Of a stretch of DNA of 64,000 bases, positions 18,165 through 27,451 are shown piece after piece. This DNA is from Allopusillimonas lactea. GTDB taxonomy: Bacteria; Pseudomonadota; Gammaproteobacteria; Burkholderiales; Burkholderiaceae_B. Every line of letters starts with the position of its first letter. The first letter of the stretch is position 1. Both the position numbers and the translations under genes were made by a program. Where the stretch lies: assembly GCF_021653995.1 (NCBI RefSeq), contig NZ_JAJJOZ010000002.1, positions 124,001 through 188,000 of the forward strand. Direction: 5' to 3'. Under the pieces are notes generated by a model, which searched no databases, was not told the DNA's origin, and was given only the letters and a program-made list of their open reading frames with translations.

Positions 18165-18988
18165 CTGAGCAAACTATCGCTGCGCAAGTACTTGCCCGCC
18201 TTGCACAAGGCAAGGCGTTCCATGATCTTGCCGACAAGGTGGTATTCATTACCGGTGCTGGCAGCGGCATCGGGCTGGCCATGGCACGGGCATTTGCCGC
18301 GTGTGGCGCGCGCCTGGCGCTGCTGGATATCGACGATGCCGCGTTGCAGGCCGCATGCGTGGCCCTGCGGTCGGAATTCCCAGGCGTGCAGGCGCAGGGC
18401 TGGGCCGCGGCTGTCAATGACGAGGCTGCGGTAAATGATGCAGTCCGCGCGGCCCATGAGGCCTTTGGCCGCATCGATGTGTTGCTGAACAACGCAGGCA
18501 TATCCATGAACCAGCCAACACTCGAGCTATCCGGCGCACAGTGGCGCAGGGCCATGGATGTCAATGTGAACGGTGTCTTTTACTGTGCCCAGGCGGTGGG
18601 GCGCTACATGGTCGAGCAGGGTAGCGGCGTCATCGTGAATATGTCGTCTATGTATGGCGTGGTTGCCGCACCCGAGCGAGCAGCCTATTGCACCAGCAAG
18701 GCCGCAGTGGCCATGCTGACGAAGGTTCTGGCGATTGAATGGGCCAGGCACGGCGTCAGGGTGAACGCCATTGCACCGGGCTACGTCAAGACGGCCCTGG
18801 TTGATGAATTGGTGGCTGCGGGTCGGATGGACCTGGGCGCCCTGTCACGGCGCACACCCGTCGGCCGCCTGGGCGAACCACACGAAATCGCCATGCTGGC
18901 CGTGTTTCTGGCCTCGGAACATGCAGCATTCATCAATGGCCACGTTGCCGTGGCCGACGGCGGCTGGTCTGCCTACAGCTATACCTGA
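18161..18988 (+). CDS. SDR-family dehydrogenase
   Basis: The 275-residue classical SDR has a non-typical 25-residue N-terminal extension before the Rossmann motif TGAGSGIG (31-38). It also has the Asp in LLDIDD, NNAG, and the catalytic Tyr-x3-Lys in AYCTSK. It overlaps livF by ATGA and is followed 31 bases later by the E1 gene. It thus links uptake to the 2-oxoacid-dehydrogenase-type complex and may make the keto substrate that E1 decarboxylates or cleaves. Confidence 0.9.
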   Translation: MTEQTIAAQVLARLAQGKAFHDLADKVVFITGAGSGIGLAMARAFAACGARLALLDIDDAALQAACVALRSEFPGVQAQGWAAAVNDEAAVNDAVRAAHEAFGRIDVLLNNAGISMNQPTLELSGAQWRRAMDVNVNGVFYCAQAVGRYMVEQGSGVIVNMSSMYGVVAAPERAAYCTSKAAVAMLTKVLAIEWARHGVRVNAIAPGYVKTALVDELVAAGRMDLGALSRRTPVGRLGEPHEIAMLAVFLASEHAAFINGHVAVADGGWSAYSYT

Positions 18989-19019
18989 ATTTGAAGTACT
19001 TCGTCCGGAGACGACACTC

Positions 19020-21221
19020 ATGCCTAAGATAATTGAACTTTCCCCATCATCCAGATGGGTTGAGCTGCACACCCTCAAAGAAGACTGGAAAAAGGCCAAC
19101 CCGAAGCTGCTGGGGACGTTGCTGGTCCATATGCACCTGATCAGGGCATTTGAAGAGACGGTGCTCGACCTGGCCATGCAAGGGTTGGTGCATGGCCCGG
19201 CCCACTCCAGTATTGGCCAAGAGGGCGGCGCGGCAGGCTCAATCGTATCGTTGACGGTTGCAGACCAGGTCAATGGCTCGCATCGCGGCCATCACCAGTT
19301 CCTGAGCAAGGCGCTCGCATTTCTTACGCCGGGCGGGATTGACCCCAGGCTGGAACTGTCCGCCGATATCGATATGCTGCTGCAGCGTACGTTGGCGGAG
19401 ATTATGGGCCTGGCCCAAGGGTTCTGCCGGGGGCGCGGCGGCTCGATGCACCTGCGCTGGGACGAAGCAGGTGTGCTGGGTACCAATGCGATTGTGGGCG
19501 GCGGCGTCCCGCTTGCCGCTGGTGCGGCCTGGGCGCACAAGCATGCAGGCACGGATGCGGTGGCTGTAACGTATTTCGGGGATGGCGCCACCAATATTGG
19601 CGCCGTCCTGGAAACCATGAATCTGGCCGCGGCATGGAAGCTGCCGTTGTGTTTCTTCATTGAGAACAACCGCTATGCGGTTGCTACACACGTTGAGGAG
19701 GCTACGGCGGAGCCTCGCCTGTCGGCGCGCGGTCAGGCCTTCAATATCCCGAGTTGGAAGGTTGACGGGATGGATCCGCTGGCGGTGCATCTGGCCATGG
19801 AGCAGGCGCTGCTTCACATGCGCGCGGGCCACGGGCCCACCATCATTGAGGCGGATGTATACCGCTACTTCCATCAAAATGGCGGCTTCCCTGGCAGCGC
19901 GTTCGGATATCGGACCAAAGAAGAAGAGCAGGCGTGGCGCCAGCGAGATCCGCTGGATGCGCTCGGTAAGCAGATGCTTGCGCGCAAACTGATTACCACC
20001 GAGGAAATCGCCGCGCTGCGCCAGCGCATGCAAGTGTCAATGCAGAAGGCGGTGACGGCGTTGACCGAGGCCGATCCTGACGGCAAGCGTGGCAAGAAGC
20101 GCATACGTCCCGACCTGTGGCCCAGTGCGGATTTCCGTGACGTAGGCATACGCGGCGACTTGTCAGAACTCGATGGTGCGCGGACTGAAGAGCAGGCTTC
20201 CTATCAGGGCAAACTGGCAGAACGCAAGTTCATCGATGTGGTTGCCGACGTGATGGCGCGGCGCATGGAAACGGATGAGGGTGTTGTCGTGATGGGCGAG
20301 GATGTGCATCGCCTGAAGGGCGGCACCAATGGTGCAACGCGTGGCCTGAAAGAACGGTTTCCGGGTCGGGTGCTGGGTACGCCCATCAGCGAGAATGCGT
20401 TCGTGGGGCTGGGCGGTGGTATGGCGATGGACGGGCGTTTCAAGCCTGTGGTCGAATTTATGTATCCCGACTTCATGTGGGTGGCCGCCGATCAGGTATT
20501 CAACCAGATTGGCAAGGCGCGTCATATGTTCGGCGGCGACATAGAAATGCCGTTGGTGCTGCGCAGCAAAGTGGCCATGGGCACGGGCTATGGGTCGCAG
20601 CACTCGATGGACCCCGTCGGCGTTTTCGCGACCAGCCCAGGCTGGCGCATTGTGGCCCCTTCCACGCCTTTCGATTACATAGGCTTGCTGAATGCCGCAC
20701 TGGCATTGAAAGACCCCGTTCTGGTGATCGAGCACGTCGATCTCTATGCATCCAGCGGCATGGCGCCCGTTGATGATCTGGACTACCAGATCCCCTTTGG
20801 CAAGGCGGCTGTACGCCGCAGCGGCAGCGACGTGACGATTCTGACGTATCTTTCCATGGTTGCGCACAGCCTGGAAGCCATCGAACAGACCGGTGTGGAC
20901 GCCGAAGTCATTGACCTGCGCTGGCTGGACCGCGCCAGCATCGACTGGGACACCATAGGCGCCAGCATACAGAAAACCAACAATGTGCTCATTGTGGAGC
21001 AAGGTGCTCAAGGTACTTCGTATGGCGGCTGGCTGTCGGACGAAATCCAGCGCCGCTTTTTCGACTGGCTGGATCAGCCCGTGCAGCGCGTCACGGGTGG
21101 CGAGGCGTCCCCGAGCATCAGCAAAGTGCTTGAACGGGCAGCATGCGCCCGTACCGAAGAAGTCGTTGCAGCGCTGCAAGCGTGCATGCGGGCGCAGGGC
21201 GCCGGCAGTGACAGAGCCTGA
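19020..21221 (+). CDS. One-chain E1 (alpha-beta) of a 2-oxoacid/acetoin dehydrogenase-type complex
   Basis: The 733-residue thiamine-diphosphate enzyme is an alpha-type half (to about 330) and a beta-type half (from about 400) in one chain. The alpha half has the cofactor motif GDGATN starting at 187 and ending IENN near 216. The beta half has GEDVHRLKGGTNGATRGL and the C-terminal transketolase-like domain with IVEQGAQGTSYGGW. Such complexes decarboxylate branched 2-oxo acids or cleave acetoin-like ketols and pass the acyl group to E2 lipoate. The frame extends upstream, but ATG 19020 (MPKIIELSPSSRW) follows GGAGACG. The substrate class is uncertain. Confidence 0.9.
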   Translation: MPKIIELSPSSRWVELHTLKEDWKKANPKLLGTLLVHMHLIRAFEETVLDLAMQGLVHGPAHSSIGQEGGAAGSIVSLTVADQVNGSHRGHHQFLSKALAFLTPGGIDPRLELSADIDMLLQRTLAEIMGLAQGFCRGRGGSMHLRWDEAGVLGTNAIVGGGVPLAAGAAWAHKHAGTDAVAVTYFGDGATNIGAVLETMNLAAAWKLPLCFFIENNRYAVATHVEEATAEPRLSARGQAFNIPSWKVDGMDPLAVHLAMEQALLHMRAGHGPTIIEADVYRYFHQNGGFPGSAFGYRTKEEEQAWRQRDPLDALGKQMLARKLITTEEIAALRQRMQVSMQKAVTALTEADPDGKRGKKRIRPDLWPSADFRDVGIRGDLSELDGARTEEQASYQGKLAERKFIDVVADVMARRMETDEGVVVMGEDVHRLKGGTNGATRGLKERFPGRVLGTPISENAFVGLGGGMAMDGRFKPVVEFMYPDFMWVAADQVFNQIGKARHMFGGDIEMPLVLRSKVAMGTGYGSQHSMDPVGVFATSPGWRIVAPSTPFDYIGLLNAALALKDPVLVIEHVDLYASSGMAPVDDLDYQIPFGKAAVRRSGSDVTILTYLSMVAHSLEAIEQTGVDAEVIDLRWLDRASIDWDTIGASIQKTNNVLIVEQGAQGTSYGGWLSDEIQRRFFDWLDQPVQRVTGGEASPSISKVLERAACARTEEVVAALQACMRAQGAGSDRA

Positions 21222-21231
21222 GGAGACAACC

Positions 21232-21717
21232 ATGACACTGGAAATGGCATCGCCGCTCGAAGTCGGCATAGCCTGCCGCGATCTAACCCGGATGCGCAGG
21301 TTCTACGAGCAGGTACTGGGTTTCAGCTTTATCAGTGAATATCATGTTGCGGCCGATAAGGCGGCGGAATCGGCGTTGTCGGCGGGAAGCTACACGGTAG
21401 TCCGGCTGCAAACATCGAACGGTGAACGCATCAAGCTGCTGGCGCCCGCCACGCCCGTGCCGGCGGAGGCGCCGGCGGCTTACATCCTTGATAAATCGAA
21501 CGCGACCTATCTGACGTTCATCATTGAGGATATTCAGGCGGCTATTGCACGACTCTTGCAGGAAGGCATCGTGTTCATGACCGGAGACAAGCCAGTGGAA
21601 GTGCGCCCCGGCGTTTACCTGGCCTTTTGCAGGGACCCCGAAGGCAATGTGCTTGAACTGGTGCAGTACGAAGACATCTCCACCTACCGCACCGATCTGA
21701 AACAAAGGAACTTCTGA
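21232..21717 (+). CDS. VOC/glyoxalase-fold protein
   Basis: The 161-residue protein has paired beta-alpha-beta-beta-beta modules of the vicinal-oxygen-chelate fold, with GIACRDLTRMRRFYEQVLGF at the N-terminus and FCRDPEGNVLELVQYE near the end, where the last Glu is a usual metal ligand. The family includes dioxygenases, isomerases, lyases and epimerases. It lies between E1 and E2 (10 and 1 bases), so it probably works on a substrate or side product of the complex. The reaction is not predictable. Confidence 0.85.
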   Translation: MTLEMASPLEVGIACRDLTRMRRFYEQVLGFSFISEYHVAADKAAESALSAGSYTVVRLQTSNGERIKLLAPATPVPAEAPAAYILDKSNATYLTFIIEDIQAAIARLLQEGIVFMTGDKPVEVRPGVYLAFCRDPEGNVLELVQYEDISTYRTDLKQRNF

Positions 21718-21718
21718 C

Positions 21719-22963
21719 ATGGCGATTCTCATACGTATGCCCGAAGTGGCTGCCAACACGGATTCCGCTGTGATTGTGTCCTGGGCCAAGCATGAAGGAG
21801 AGGCGGTCGCACCGGGTGATTGCCTGGCGGAAATCGAAACCGAGAAAGCTGTCATTGAGTTCAACGCGGAAGATTCGGGCGTGTTGGGGAAGATACTGGT
21901 CCCGGCTGGCCAGGCAGCCGACGTGGGCACGCCTATTGCCGTTTTGTTTGCGCCGACAGAGACGGATGTGGATATCGCCGCACTGTTGTCTGATGGTGCC
22001 GGCGTGGGCAACGCCCCAGAAGCCAGGGTGGCGACGCCTGATACGGGCGGCGGGCAGCCAAACGCGCAGTCACCAGCTCCCGTCGCCACGGCCAGCCAAA
22101 CGCGCATCTTCGCCAGTCCGCTGGCCAGGCGCCTGGCGGGTGCCGCCGGGATAGCGTTGTCAGGCCTGCGCGGCAGCGGCCCGAAAGGACGCATCGTCAA
22201 GCGCGATGTGCTGGCGGCGCAGTCTGCCAGCCGGGCGACGGAGGCTGTCATTCCGCTTCCTCACGCGACAGGCGGAGCAGTGCAGTCTTATACCGATGTC
22301 CCGCACACAAGCATGCGCCGCACGATTGCGCGCCGCCTGAGCGAGAGCAAGCAGACTGTGCCGCACTTCTACCTGCGTGCCGATTGCCGCATGGATGCCT
22401 TGCTGGCCATGCGCGCCCAAATAAACCATTCGGTCTCTCGCAAGGTTTCCGTCAATGACATCATTGTGAAAGCAGTGAGCGTCGCTTTGCGCGACCTGCC
22501 CGGGATGAACGTAAGCTGGACCGAATCCGCCTTGCGTCAATACCAGGACATTGACATATCGGTGGCTGTCTCTACGCCGGGCGGGCTGATCACGCCGGTG
22601 GTGAAGGGGGTGGATACCAAGCCTTTATCGCGTGTCAGCCTCGAGATTGCCGACTTGGCGCACAGAGCGCGGGAAGGCAAGCTGGCGCCGCAGGAGTATC
22701 AGGGCGGCAGCTTTACGGTCAGTAATCTGGGCATGTATGGCGTTCAGGAGTTCGCGGCCATCATCAACCCGCCGCAGGCAGCCATTCTTGCGGTAGGCAG
22801 TTTCGAGCAGCGGCCAGTCGTGGCCGACGGGACGCTGGGCATTGCCTCAGTCATGACTGTCACTTTGTCAGTGGATCATCGCGCCATCGATGGCGCGCTG
22901 GCGGCGAAGTGGCTGGGCATCTTCAAGTCGATTATCGAGAATCCTGTGGCCGCACTTATCTGA
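21719..22963 (+). CDS. Dihydrolipoamide acyltransferase (E2)
   Basis: The 414-residue E2 has one lipoyl domain (1-80; lipoylated Lys43 in EIETEKAVIEF). A Pro/Ala-rich linker leads to a peripheral-subunit-binding domain (about 128-165, ASPLARRLAGAAGI). The catalytic domain carries DHRAIDG with His387 and Asp391. It transfers the acyl group from E1 to CoA. It starts one base after the VOC gene stop. Nothing in the sequence separates pyruvate, branched-chain or acetoin types. Confidence 0.93.
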   Translation: MAILIRMPEVAANTDSAVIVSWAKHEGEAVAPGDCLAEIETEKAVIEFNAEDSGVLGKILVPAGQAADVGTPIAVLFAPTETDVDIAALLSDGAGVGNAPEARVATPDTGGGQPNAQSPAPVATASQTRIFASPLARRLAGAAGIALSGLRGSGPKGRIVKRDVLAAQSASRATEAVIPLPHATGGAVQSYTDVPHTSMRRTIARRLSESKQTVPHFYLRADCRMDALLAMRAQINHSVSRKVSVNDIIVKAVSVALRDLPGMNVSWTESALRQYQDIDISVAVSTPGGLITPVVKGVDTKPLSRVSLEIADLAHRAREGKLAPQEYQGGSFTVSNLGMYGVQEFAAIINPPQAAILAVGSFEQRPVVADGTLGIASVMTVTLSVDHRAIDGALAAKWLGIFKSIIENPVAALI

Positions 22964-22972
22964 GCAAGACGT

Positions 22973-24364
22973 ATGAAACCAGAGAATTTTGATGTCGTTG
23001 TCGTGGGCGCAGGCCCGGGCGGCTATGTGGCTGCAATCCGCGCAGCCCAGCTTGGCATGCGCACCGCCATCGTCGAGAAGTCGGAGTTGGGCGGCATATG
23101 CCTGAATTGGGGCTGCATTCCAACGAAGGCAATGCTGCGTTCGGCCGATGTGCTGCGTCTCATGCGACAGGCCGGCGAGTTCGGCATCAAGGCTGGTGAA
23201 CCCGCAGCCGATCTGCAAGCCATCGTGGCACGTTCCCGCAAGGTGGCGGCACAGCTTCAGCGAGGGGTCGGCCATCTAATGAAGAAGAATGGCATCACCG
23301 TGATAAAGGGCCAGGCCCGGCTGGCGGGCAAAGGGCGTTTGGCCGTCTCGGGCGACGGCACTGACGCACTGATTAGTGCTTCGCATATTGTGTTGGCGAC
23401 GGGCGCGCGGGCGCGGGTCTTGCCGGCGCTGGACGCGAACGCCGATAGCGTGTGGTATTACCGCGAGGCATTGACGCCATCCCGCCTGCCCCGGAGCATG
23501 CTGGTGGTGGGCGCGGGCGCCATCGGCATTGAGTTTGCCAGCTTCTATCACGCCCTGGGTGTGCAGGTGCAGGTTGTCGAGATGGCCGATCGCGTACTGC
23601 CGGTGGAAGATGCCGAGGTGTCTGAGTACGTGGGCCAAGCCTTGCGTAAGCAAGGCTTGGCGCTGCATCTGGGCAGTGGCATTGCCGACACGCAAAAGCA
23701 CAGCGGTGGCTGGAAAGTCAAACTTGATGGCCAAGGCGGCAAAACGCTCGACGTCGAGGTCATTCTCGTTGCCGCCGGTATCGTCGGTAACGTCGAAGGG
23801 CTGGGCTTGGAAGGCACGGCCATCAAGGTAGAAAAAAGCCATATCGTCACAGACAGCTACGGTGCCACCGACGAGCCAGGCGTGTATGCCATTGGCGATG
23901 TGGCGGGCGCCCCGTGGCTGGCCCACAAGGCCTCGCACGAAGCCATGGTCTGCATTGAAAAAATTGCGGGCCTGTCACCGCAAGCCATTGATGCAAGCCG
24001 GATCCCCGCCTGCACTTACAGCCATCCGCAGGTGGCTCATGTAGGCCTGACTGAGCAGCAGGCCCGCGACGCGGGGCATTCCATAAGGGTGGGCAAGTTT
24101 CCGTTCTCGGCAAATGGCAAGGCCATTGCGTTGGGGGCGACCGAAGGCTTCGTCAAAGTGGTGTTTGATGCCAGCAGCGGCGAACTGCTCGGCGCCCACA
24201 TGGTGGGCGACGAGGTCACCGAGATGATTCAGGGATACGTGGTGGCTAAACAGCTCGAAACCACTGAAGCCGAACTGATGCATGCGATCTTTCCGCACCC
24301 GACGCAATCCGAGGCCATGCATGAGGCGGTGCTGTCGGCCTATGAACGTGGCCTGCACTTTTGA
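22973..24364 (+). CDS. Dihydrolipoamide dehydrogenase (E3)
   Basis: The 463-residue flavoprotein has an FAD motif GAGPGGYVAAIRAAQLG near 12. The redox disulfide is Cys43/Cys48 in GGICLNWGCIPTK, the NAD-binding GAGAIGIEFAS is near 179, and the C-terminal HPTQSE supplies the His-Glu dyad. It reoxidises E2 lipoamide using NAD+. It is the last gene of the complex operon (9 bases after E2). A dedicated E3 beside E1 and E2 suggests a specialised complex beside the housekeeping ones. Confidence 0.94.
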   Translation: MKPENFDVVVVGAGPGGYVAAIRAAQLGMRTAIVEKSELGGICLNWGCIPTKAMLRSADVLRLMRQAGEFGIKAGEPAADLQAIVARSRKVAAQLQRGVGHLMKKNGITVIKGQARLAGKGRLAVSGDGTDALISASHIVLATGARARVLPALDANADSVWYYREALTPSRLPRSMLVVGAGAIGIEFASFYHALGVQVQVVEMADRVLPVEDAEVSEYVGQALRKQGLALHLGSGIADTQKHSGGWKVKLDGQGGKTLDVEVILVAAGIVGNVEGLGLEGTAIKVEKSHIVTDSYGATDEPGVYAIGDVAGAPWLAHKASHEAMVCIEKIAGLSPQAIDASRIPACTYSHPQVAHVGLTEQQARDAGHSIRVGKFPFSANGKAIALGATEGFVKVVFDASSGELLGAHMVGDEVTEMIQGYVVAKQLETTEAELMHAIFPHPTQSEAMHEAVLSAYERGLHF

Positions 24365-24444
24365 ACGCCGTGTCCGCTCGCCATACGTCCGCTTGCTGGC
24401 CGGGCGTGCCACACGACATTGCAGCATTGGTCTGTCAAGCGTAG

Positions 24445-26064
24445 CTAGGCCGCCAACGGTGCAGTGATGTCTGGCATGGCGGCCGCCTCATGCTTCAGCA
24501 CGCTCGCTCGCGCGTCGGTCAAGGTGTCGGGCCAGTCGCAGTTGCAATGCGCACCGCGGCTTTCGTGGCGGGTGATGGCGCTGCGCACGATCAGTGCGGC
24601 GACTTGCAGAAGGTTGCGAAGTTCCAGCAGTTCGCGGCTCACGCCTTCGTTCCGCCACTGCCTGGCTGTGATGGCTTCCCATTGTGCAATGTGTTGTTCC
24701 GCGCGGGTCAGCGAGGCGTTGCTGCGCACGATGCCCACGTCGTTGCTCATCAGGGCCCGCAGGGCCTGGCGGGTGTGGGCGATTGTCTCGTCGGGCCGCT
24801 TGTCGGCCCGCATGTGCCAGGCCGGGGCATCAATGTGCGGCGCGTCAGTCGCCGTGGGCTGCTTGTTAGCCGTCATGGGCTGCGCCCGGATGGCCTGTGC
24901 AGCGGCCCGCCCCATCACCACACACTCCAGCAGCGAATTGCTGGCCAGCCGGTTGGCACCGTGCAGGCCCGTGCAGGCGGATTCTCCGATCGCATACAGG
25001 CCAGGTATGTCGGTTCGGCCATCCGGGCCGGTGACAATCCCACCGCAGGTGTAGTGGGCGGCGGGCACGACGGGGATCGGATCGGTGGCCATGTCGATGC
25101 CCTGACTCAGGCAGTGTGCGTAGATGTTGGGAAAGTGTGCCAGCAAGAAGTCGCGCGGCCGGTGGCTGATGTCCAGGTATACGCAGTTCAGGCTGTGGCG
25201 CTTGATTTCCCGGTCGATGGCGCGAGCCACGATGTCGCGCGGCGCCAATTCCGCGCGCGTGTCGTAGGCGGGCATGAAGCGTGTCCCATCGGGCAGGCGC
25301 AGCAGGCCGCCCTCGCCGCGCACGGCCTCGGAAATCAAAAAGGCATCGTCTGCAGGCGGGTACAGGCTGGTGGGGTGGAACTGGATGAATTCCATGTTGC
25401 TGACGCGGCAGCCGGCGCGCCAGGCCATGGCAATGCCGTCACCCGTTGCGATGGCGGGCGTGGTGGTGTGCGCATATACCTGCCCCGCGCCGCCGGTGGC
25501 CAGCACCACGTGCGGCGCTGTCAGGGTCGCGATGCGGCCATGCAGCAAGTCCAGCACATGCAGGCCTGCGCAGCGCACGCCGTGCGCGCTCGCGAGGTCG
25601 ATGGCGCAGTGGTGTTCCATCAGGGTGATGTTGGGGTGCCGCCGCGCCTGTGCGGCCAAGGCGGCGACGACGACTCGACCGGTGGCGTCGTCGGCGTGCA
25701 CGATACGGCGGCGGCCGTGGCCGCCTTCGCGGGTCAGGTCCAGCGCATCGCGACTGGAATCATCGGTGGAGAAACCTGCACCCAGGCCTTGAAGCCAACG
25801 GATGGCATCAGGTGCGCCGGCGGCAATCAGCCGCGTGGCCTGCGTATCGCACAGGCCCGCGCCGGCAACCAGGGTGTCGCGCACGTGTTCGTCCACGCTG
25901 TCTTGCGGATCCAGCGCAGCAGCGATACCGCCTTGCGCGCGATTGCTTGCGCTGTCATCGAACGCGCCCTTGGCGATGAGGGCTACGCGTTGATGCGGCG
26001 CCAGCTCCAGCGCAGCAGTCAGGCCCGCCAGGCCGCTGCCGATGATGATTGCGTCGTAGCGCAT
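24445..26064 (-). CDS. nadB: L-aspartate oxidase
   Basis: The 539-residue FAD enzyme oxidises aspartate to iminoaspartate, the first step of de novo NAD synthesis. GSGLAGLTAALEL at the N-terminus binds FAD. HPTSLYPP, GEGG and DTRAELAPRDIVARAID are the succinate-dehydrogenase-like active-site segments. It lies 18 bases downstream of nadA on the same strand, so the two enzymes that hand over the unstable iminoaspartate are co-expressed. nadC is not in the window. Confidence 0.96.
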   Translation of the reverse strand: MRYDAIIIGSGLAGLTAALELAPHQRVALIAKGAFDDSASNRAQGGIAAALDPQDSVDEHVRDTLVAGAGLCDTQATRLIAAGAPDAIRWLQGLGAGFSTDDSSRDALDLTREGGHGRRRIVHADDATGRVVVAALAAQARRHPNITLMEHHCAIDLASAHGVRCAGLHVLDLLHGRIATLTAPHVVLATGGAGQVYAHTTTPAIATGDGIAMAWRAGCRVSNMEFIQFHPTSLYPPADDAFLISEAVRGEGGLLRLPDGTRFMPAYDTRAELAPRDIVARAIDREIKRHSLNCVYLDISHRPRDFLLAHFPNIYAHCLSQGIDMATDPIPVVPAAHYTCGGIVTGPDGRTDIPGLYAIGESACTGLHGANRLASNSLLECVVMGRAAAQAIRAQPMTANKQPTATDAPHIDAPAWHMRADKRPDETIAHTRQALRALMSNDVGIVRSNASLTRAEQHIAQWEAITARQWRNEGVSRELLELRNLLQVAALIVRSAITRHESRGAHCNCDWPDTLTDARASVLKHEAAAMPDITAPLAA

Positions 26065-26082
26065 GCTGTGGGGCTCCTTGCG

Positions 26083-27237
26083 TCAGGCGGGGCCGACGCT
26101 GTCGAACAGTGCCATGTCGCGGGCAAGGTCGCCGCTGGCTTGCACGCGCTGCTTGCGTTGCTCGGCAAACGCAAGCATGCGGTCGATAGGTAACTTGGCG
26201 CGCCGGCCGAGCGCCGGATCCAGGGTGACTTCACCACGGCCGTGTTCCAGTACGTCGGCCAGGCCTGCCAACTCGTTCATGGCCATCCAGGGGCAGTGCG
26301 CGCAGCTTTTGCAAGTGGCGCTGTTGCCGGCCGTGGGGGCGGCAATAAATGTCTTGCCGGGTGCGGCGGCGCGCATCTTGTGCAGAATGCCTTGGTCGGT
26401 TGCTACGATGAAGGTTGACGCATCGCGCTTGCAAGCGGCGTCGATCAATTGCGTGGTCGAGCCCACCACATCGGCCTGAGCCAGCACAGATTCTGGCGAC
26501 TCGGGATGCACCAGCACCTCGGCCCCGGGGTGATGTGCACGCAGTACTTCCAGCTCGGTGCCTTTGAATTCGTCATGGACAATGCAGGCGCCCTGCCACG
26601 AAATCATGTCGGCGCCGGTCTGGCGCTGTACATAGCTGCCCAGGTGTCGGTCAGGCGCCCACAGAATGCGTTCGCCGCGCGCGTGCAGGTCGGCCACCAC
26701 ATCCAGCGCGATCGATGAGGTGACGACCCAGTCCGCCCGTGCTTTGACCGCCGCGCTGGTGTTGGCATAGACGACCACGGTGCGATCGGGGTAGGCGTCG
26801 CACCAAGCGGTGAAAGCGTCGTCGGGGCAGCCGAGGTCCAACGAACAGGTGGCCTGCAGGTCTGGCATCAGGATGCGCTTGTCGGGACTCAAGATCTTGG
26901 CGGTTTCGCCCATGAAGCGCACGCCGGCCACCACCAGAGTTTCGGCTGTATGATCGCGGCCAAAGCGCGCCATTTCCAGCGAATCGCCCACGCAGCCTCC
27001 GGTGGCTTCAGCCAGATCCTGAAGGTCTGCATCGACGTAGTAGTGCGCCACCAGCACGGCGCGCTCGCGCGCTAGCAGCGCACGAATGCGTTCAATCAGC
27101 GCGGCCTTTTGCGCTGCCGGCACAGGCTGTGGCACGCGGGCCCAGGCCAGGCCCACTGGCGTGGGGCAGCTCGCGCCCGCTTGGTCTACTACCGCGGGCA
27201 GGTCGAATTCAACGGGGCGGGTAGCTAGCGATTCCAT
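26083..27237 (-). CDS. nadA: Quinolinate synthase
   Basis: The 384-residue [4Fe-4S] enzyme condenses iminoaspartate with dihydroxyacetone phosphate to quinolinate. Cys in LQATCSLDLGC, GACIVHDEF and CKSCAHCPW are the expected cluster ligands and HYYVDADLQDLAE is conserved. ATG 27237 (MESLATRPVEF) follows CAGGAGA. The longer frame relies on a TTG at 27279 and is less likely. It is divergent from the arsenic operon. Confidence 0.96.
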   Translation of the reverse strand: MESLATRPVEFDLPAVVDQAGASCPTPVGLAWARVPQPVPAAQKAALIERIRALLARERAVLVAHYYVDADLQDLAEATGGCVGDSLEMARFGRDHTAETLVVAGVRFMGETAKILSPDKRILMPDLQATCSLDLGCPDDAFTAWCDAYPDRTVVVYANTSAAVKARADWVVTSSIALDVVADLHARGERILWAPDRHLGSYVQRQTGADMISWQGACIVHDEFKGTELEVLRAHHPGAEVLVHPESPESVLAQADVVGSTTQLIDAACKRDASTFIVATDQGILHKMRAAAPGKTFIAAPTAGNSATCKSCAHCPWMAMNELAGLADVLEHGRGEVTLDPALGRRAKLPIDRMLAFAEQRKQRVQASGDLARDMALFDSVGPA

Positions 27238-27416
27238 AGAGCAACGTCTCCTGGGGTGGGCAGCCGATGCGACTGCCAACTTATGCTCAGTTAGAGTATT
27301 TATGCGACAAAAAAGAAGCGCGTTGATGCGCGAATAGTTATGCTACTTCTGAGCATAAATCAGTGTCAACCCATCTTGTCGTTATGAACAGGATGGTGTT
27401 GCGTGGCAGGCGGGCA

Positions 27417-27422
27417 TATAAT
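27417..27422 (+). promoter_or_regulatory. Likely -10 element of the ars operon promoter
   Basis: A perfect TATAAT lies just upstream of the ArsR operator. No good -35 box sits at normal spacing (TGGTGT at 27394-27399 is weak). Transcription from here would start around 27429, inside the operator and about 20 bases from the arsR start. Confidence 0.45.
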
Positions 27423-27425
27423 TAA

Positions 27426-27449
27426 TTCAATAAACGTTGTATTATTGAA
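27426..27449. promoter_or_regulatory. ArsR operator
   Basis: A perfect inverted repeat TTCAATAA (27426-27433) and TTATTGAA (27442-27449) has an 8-base spacer and is the form of known ArsR/SmtB sites. It ends 2 bases before the arsR ATG and overlaps the predicted transcription start, so bound repressor would block initiation. Confidence 0.8.
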
Positions 27450-27451
27450 CA

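Noticed and set aside
18771..19019. Longer N-terminus for the E1 protein
   Set aside because: These codons lie inside the SDR gene in another frame and have a Trp/Pro-rich composition; ATG 19020 has a ribosome site and matches the family.
24490..26193. Plus-strand open frame of 567 codons opposite nadB
   Set aside because: nadB is unmistakable on the other strand; the antisense product is low-complexity and has no family features.
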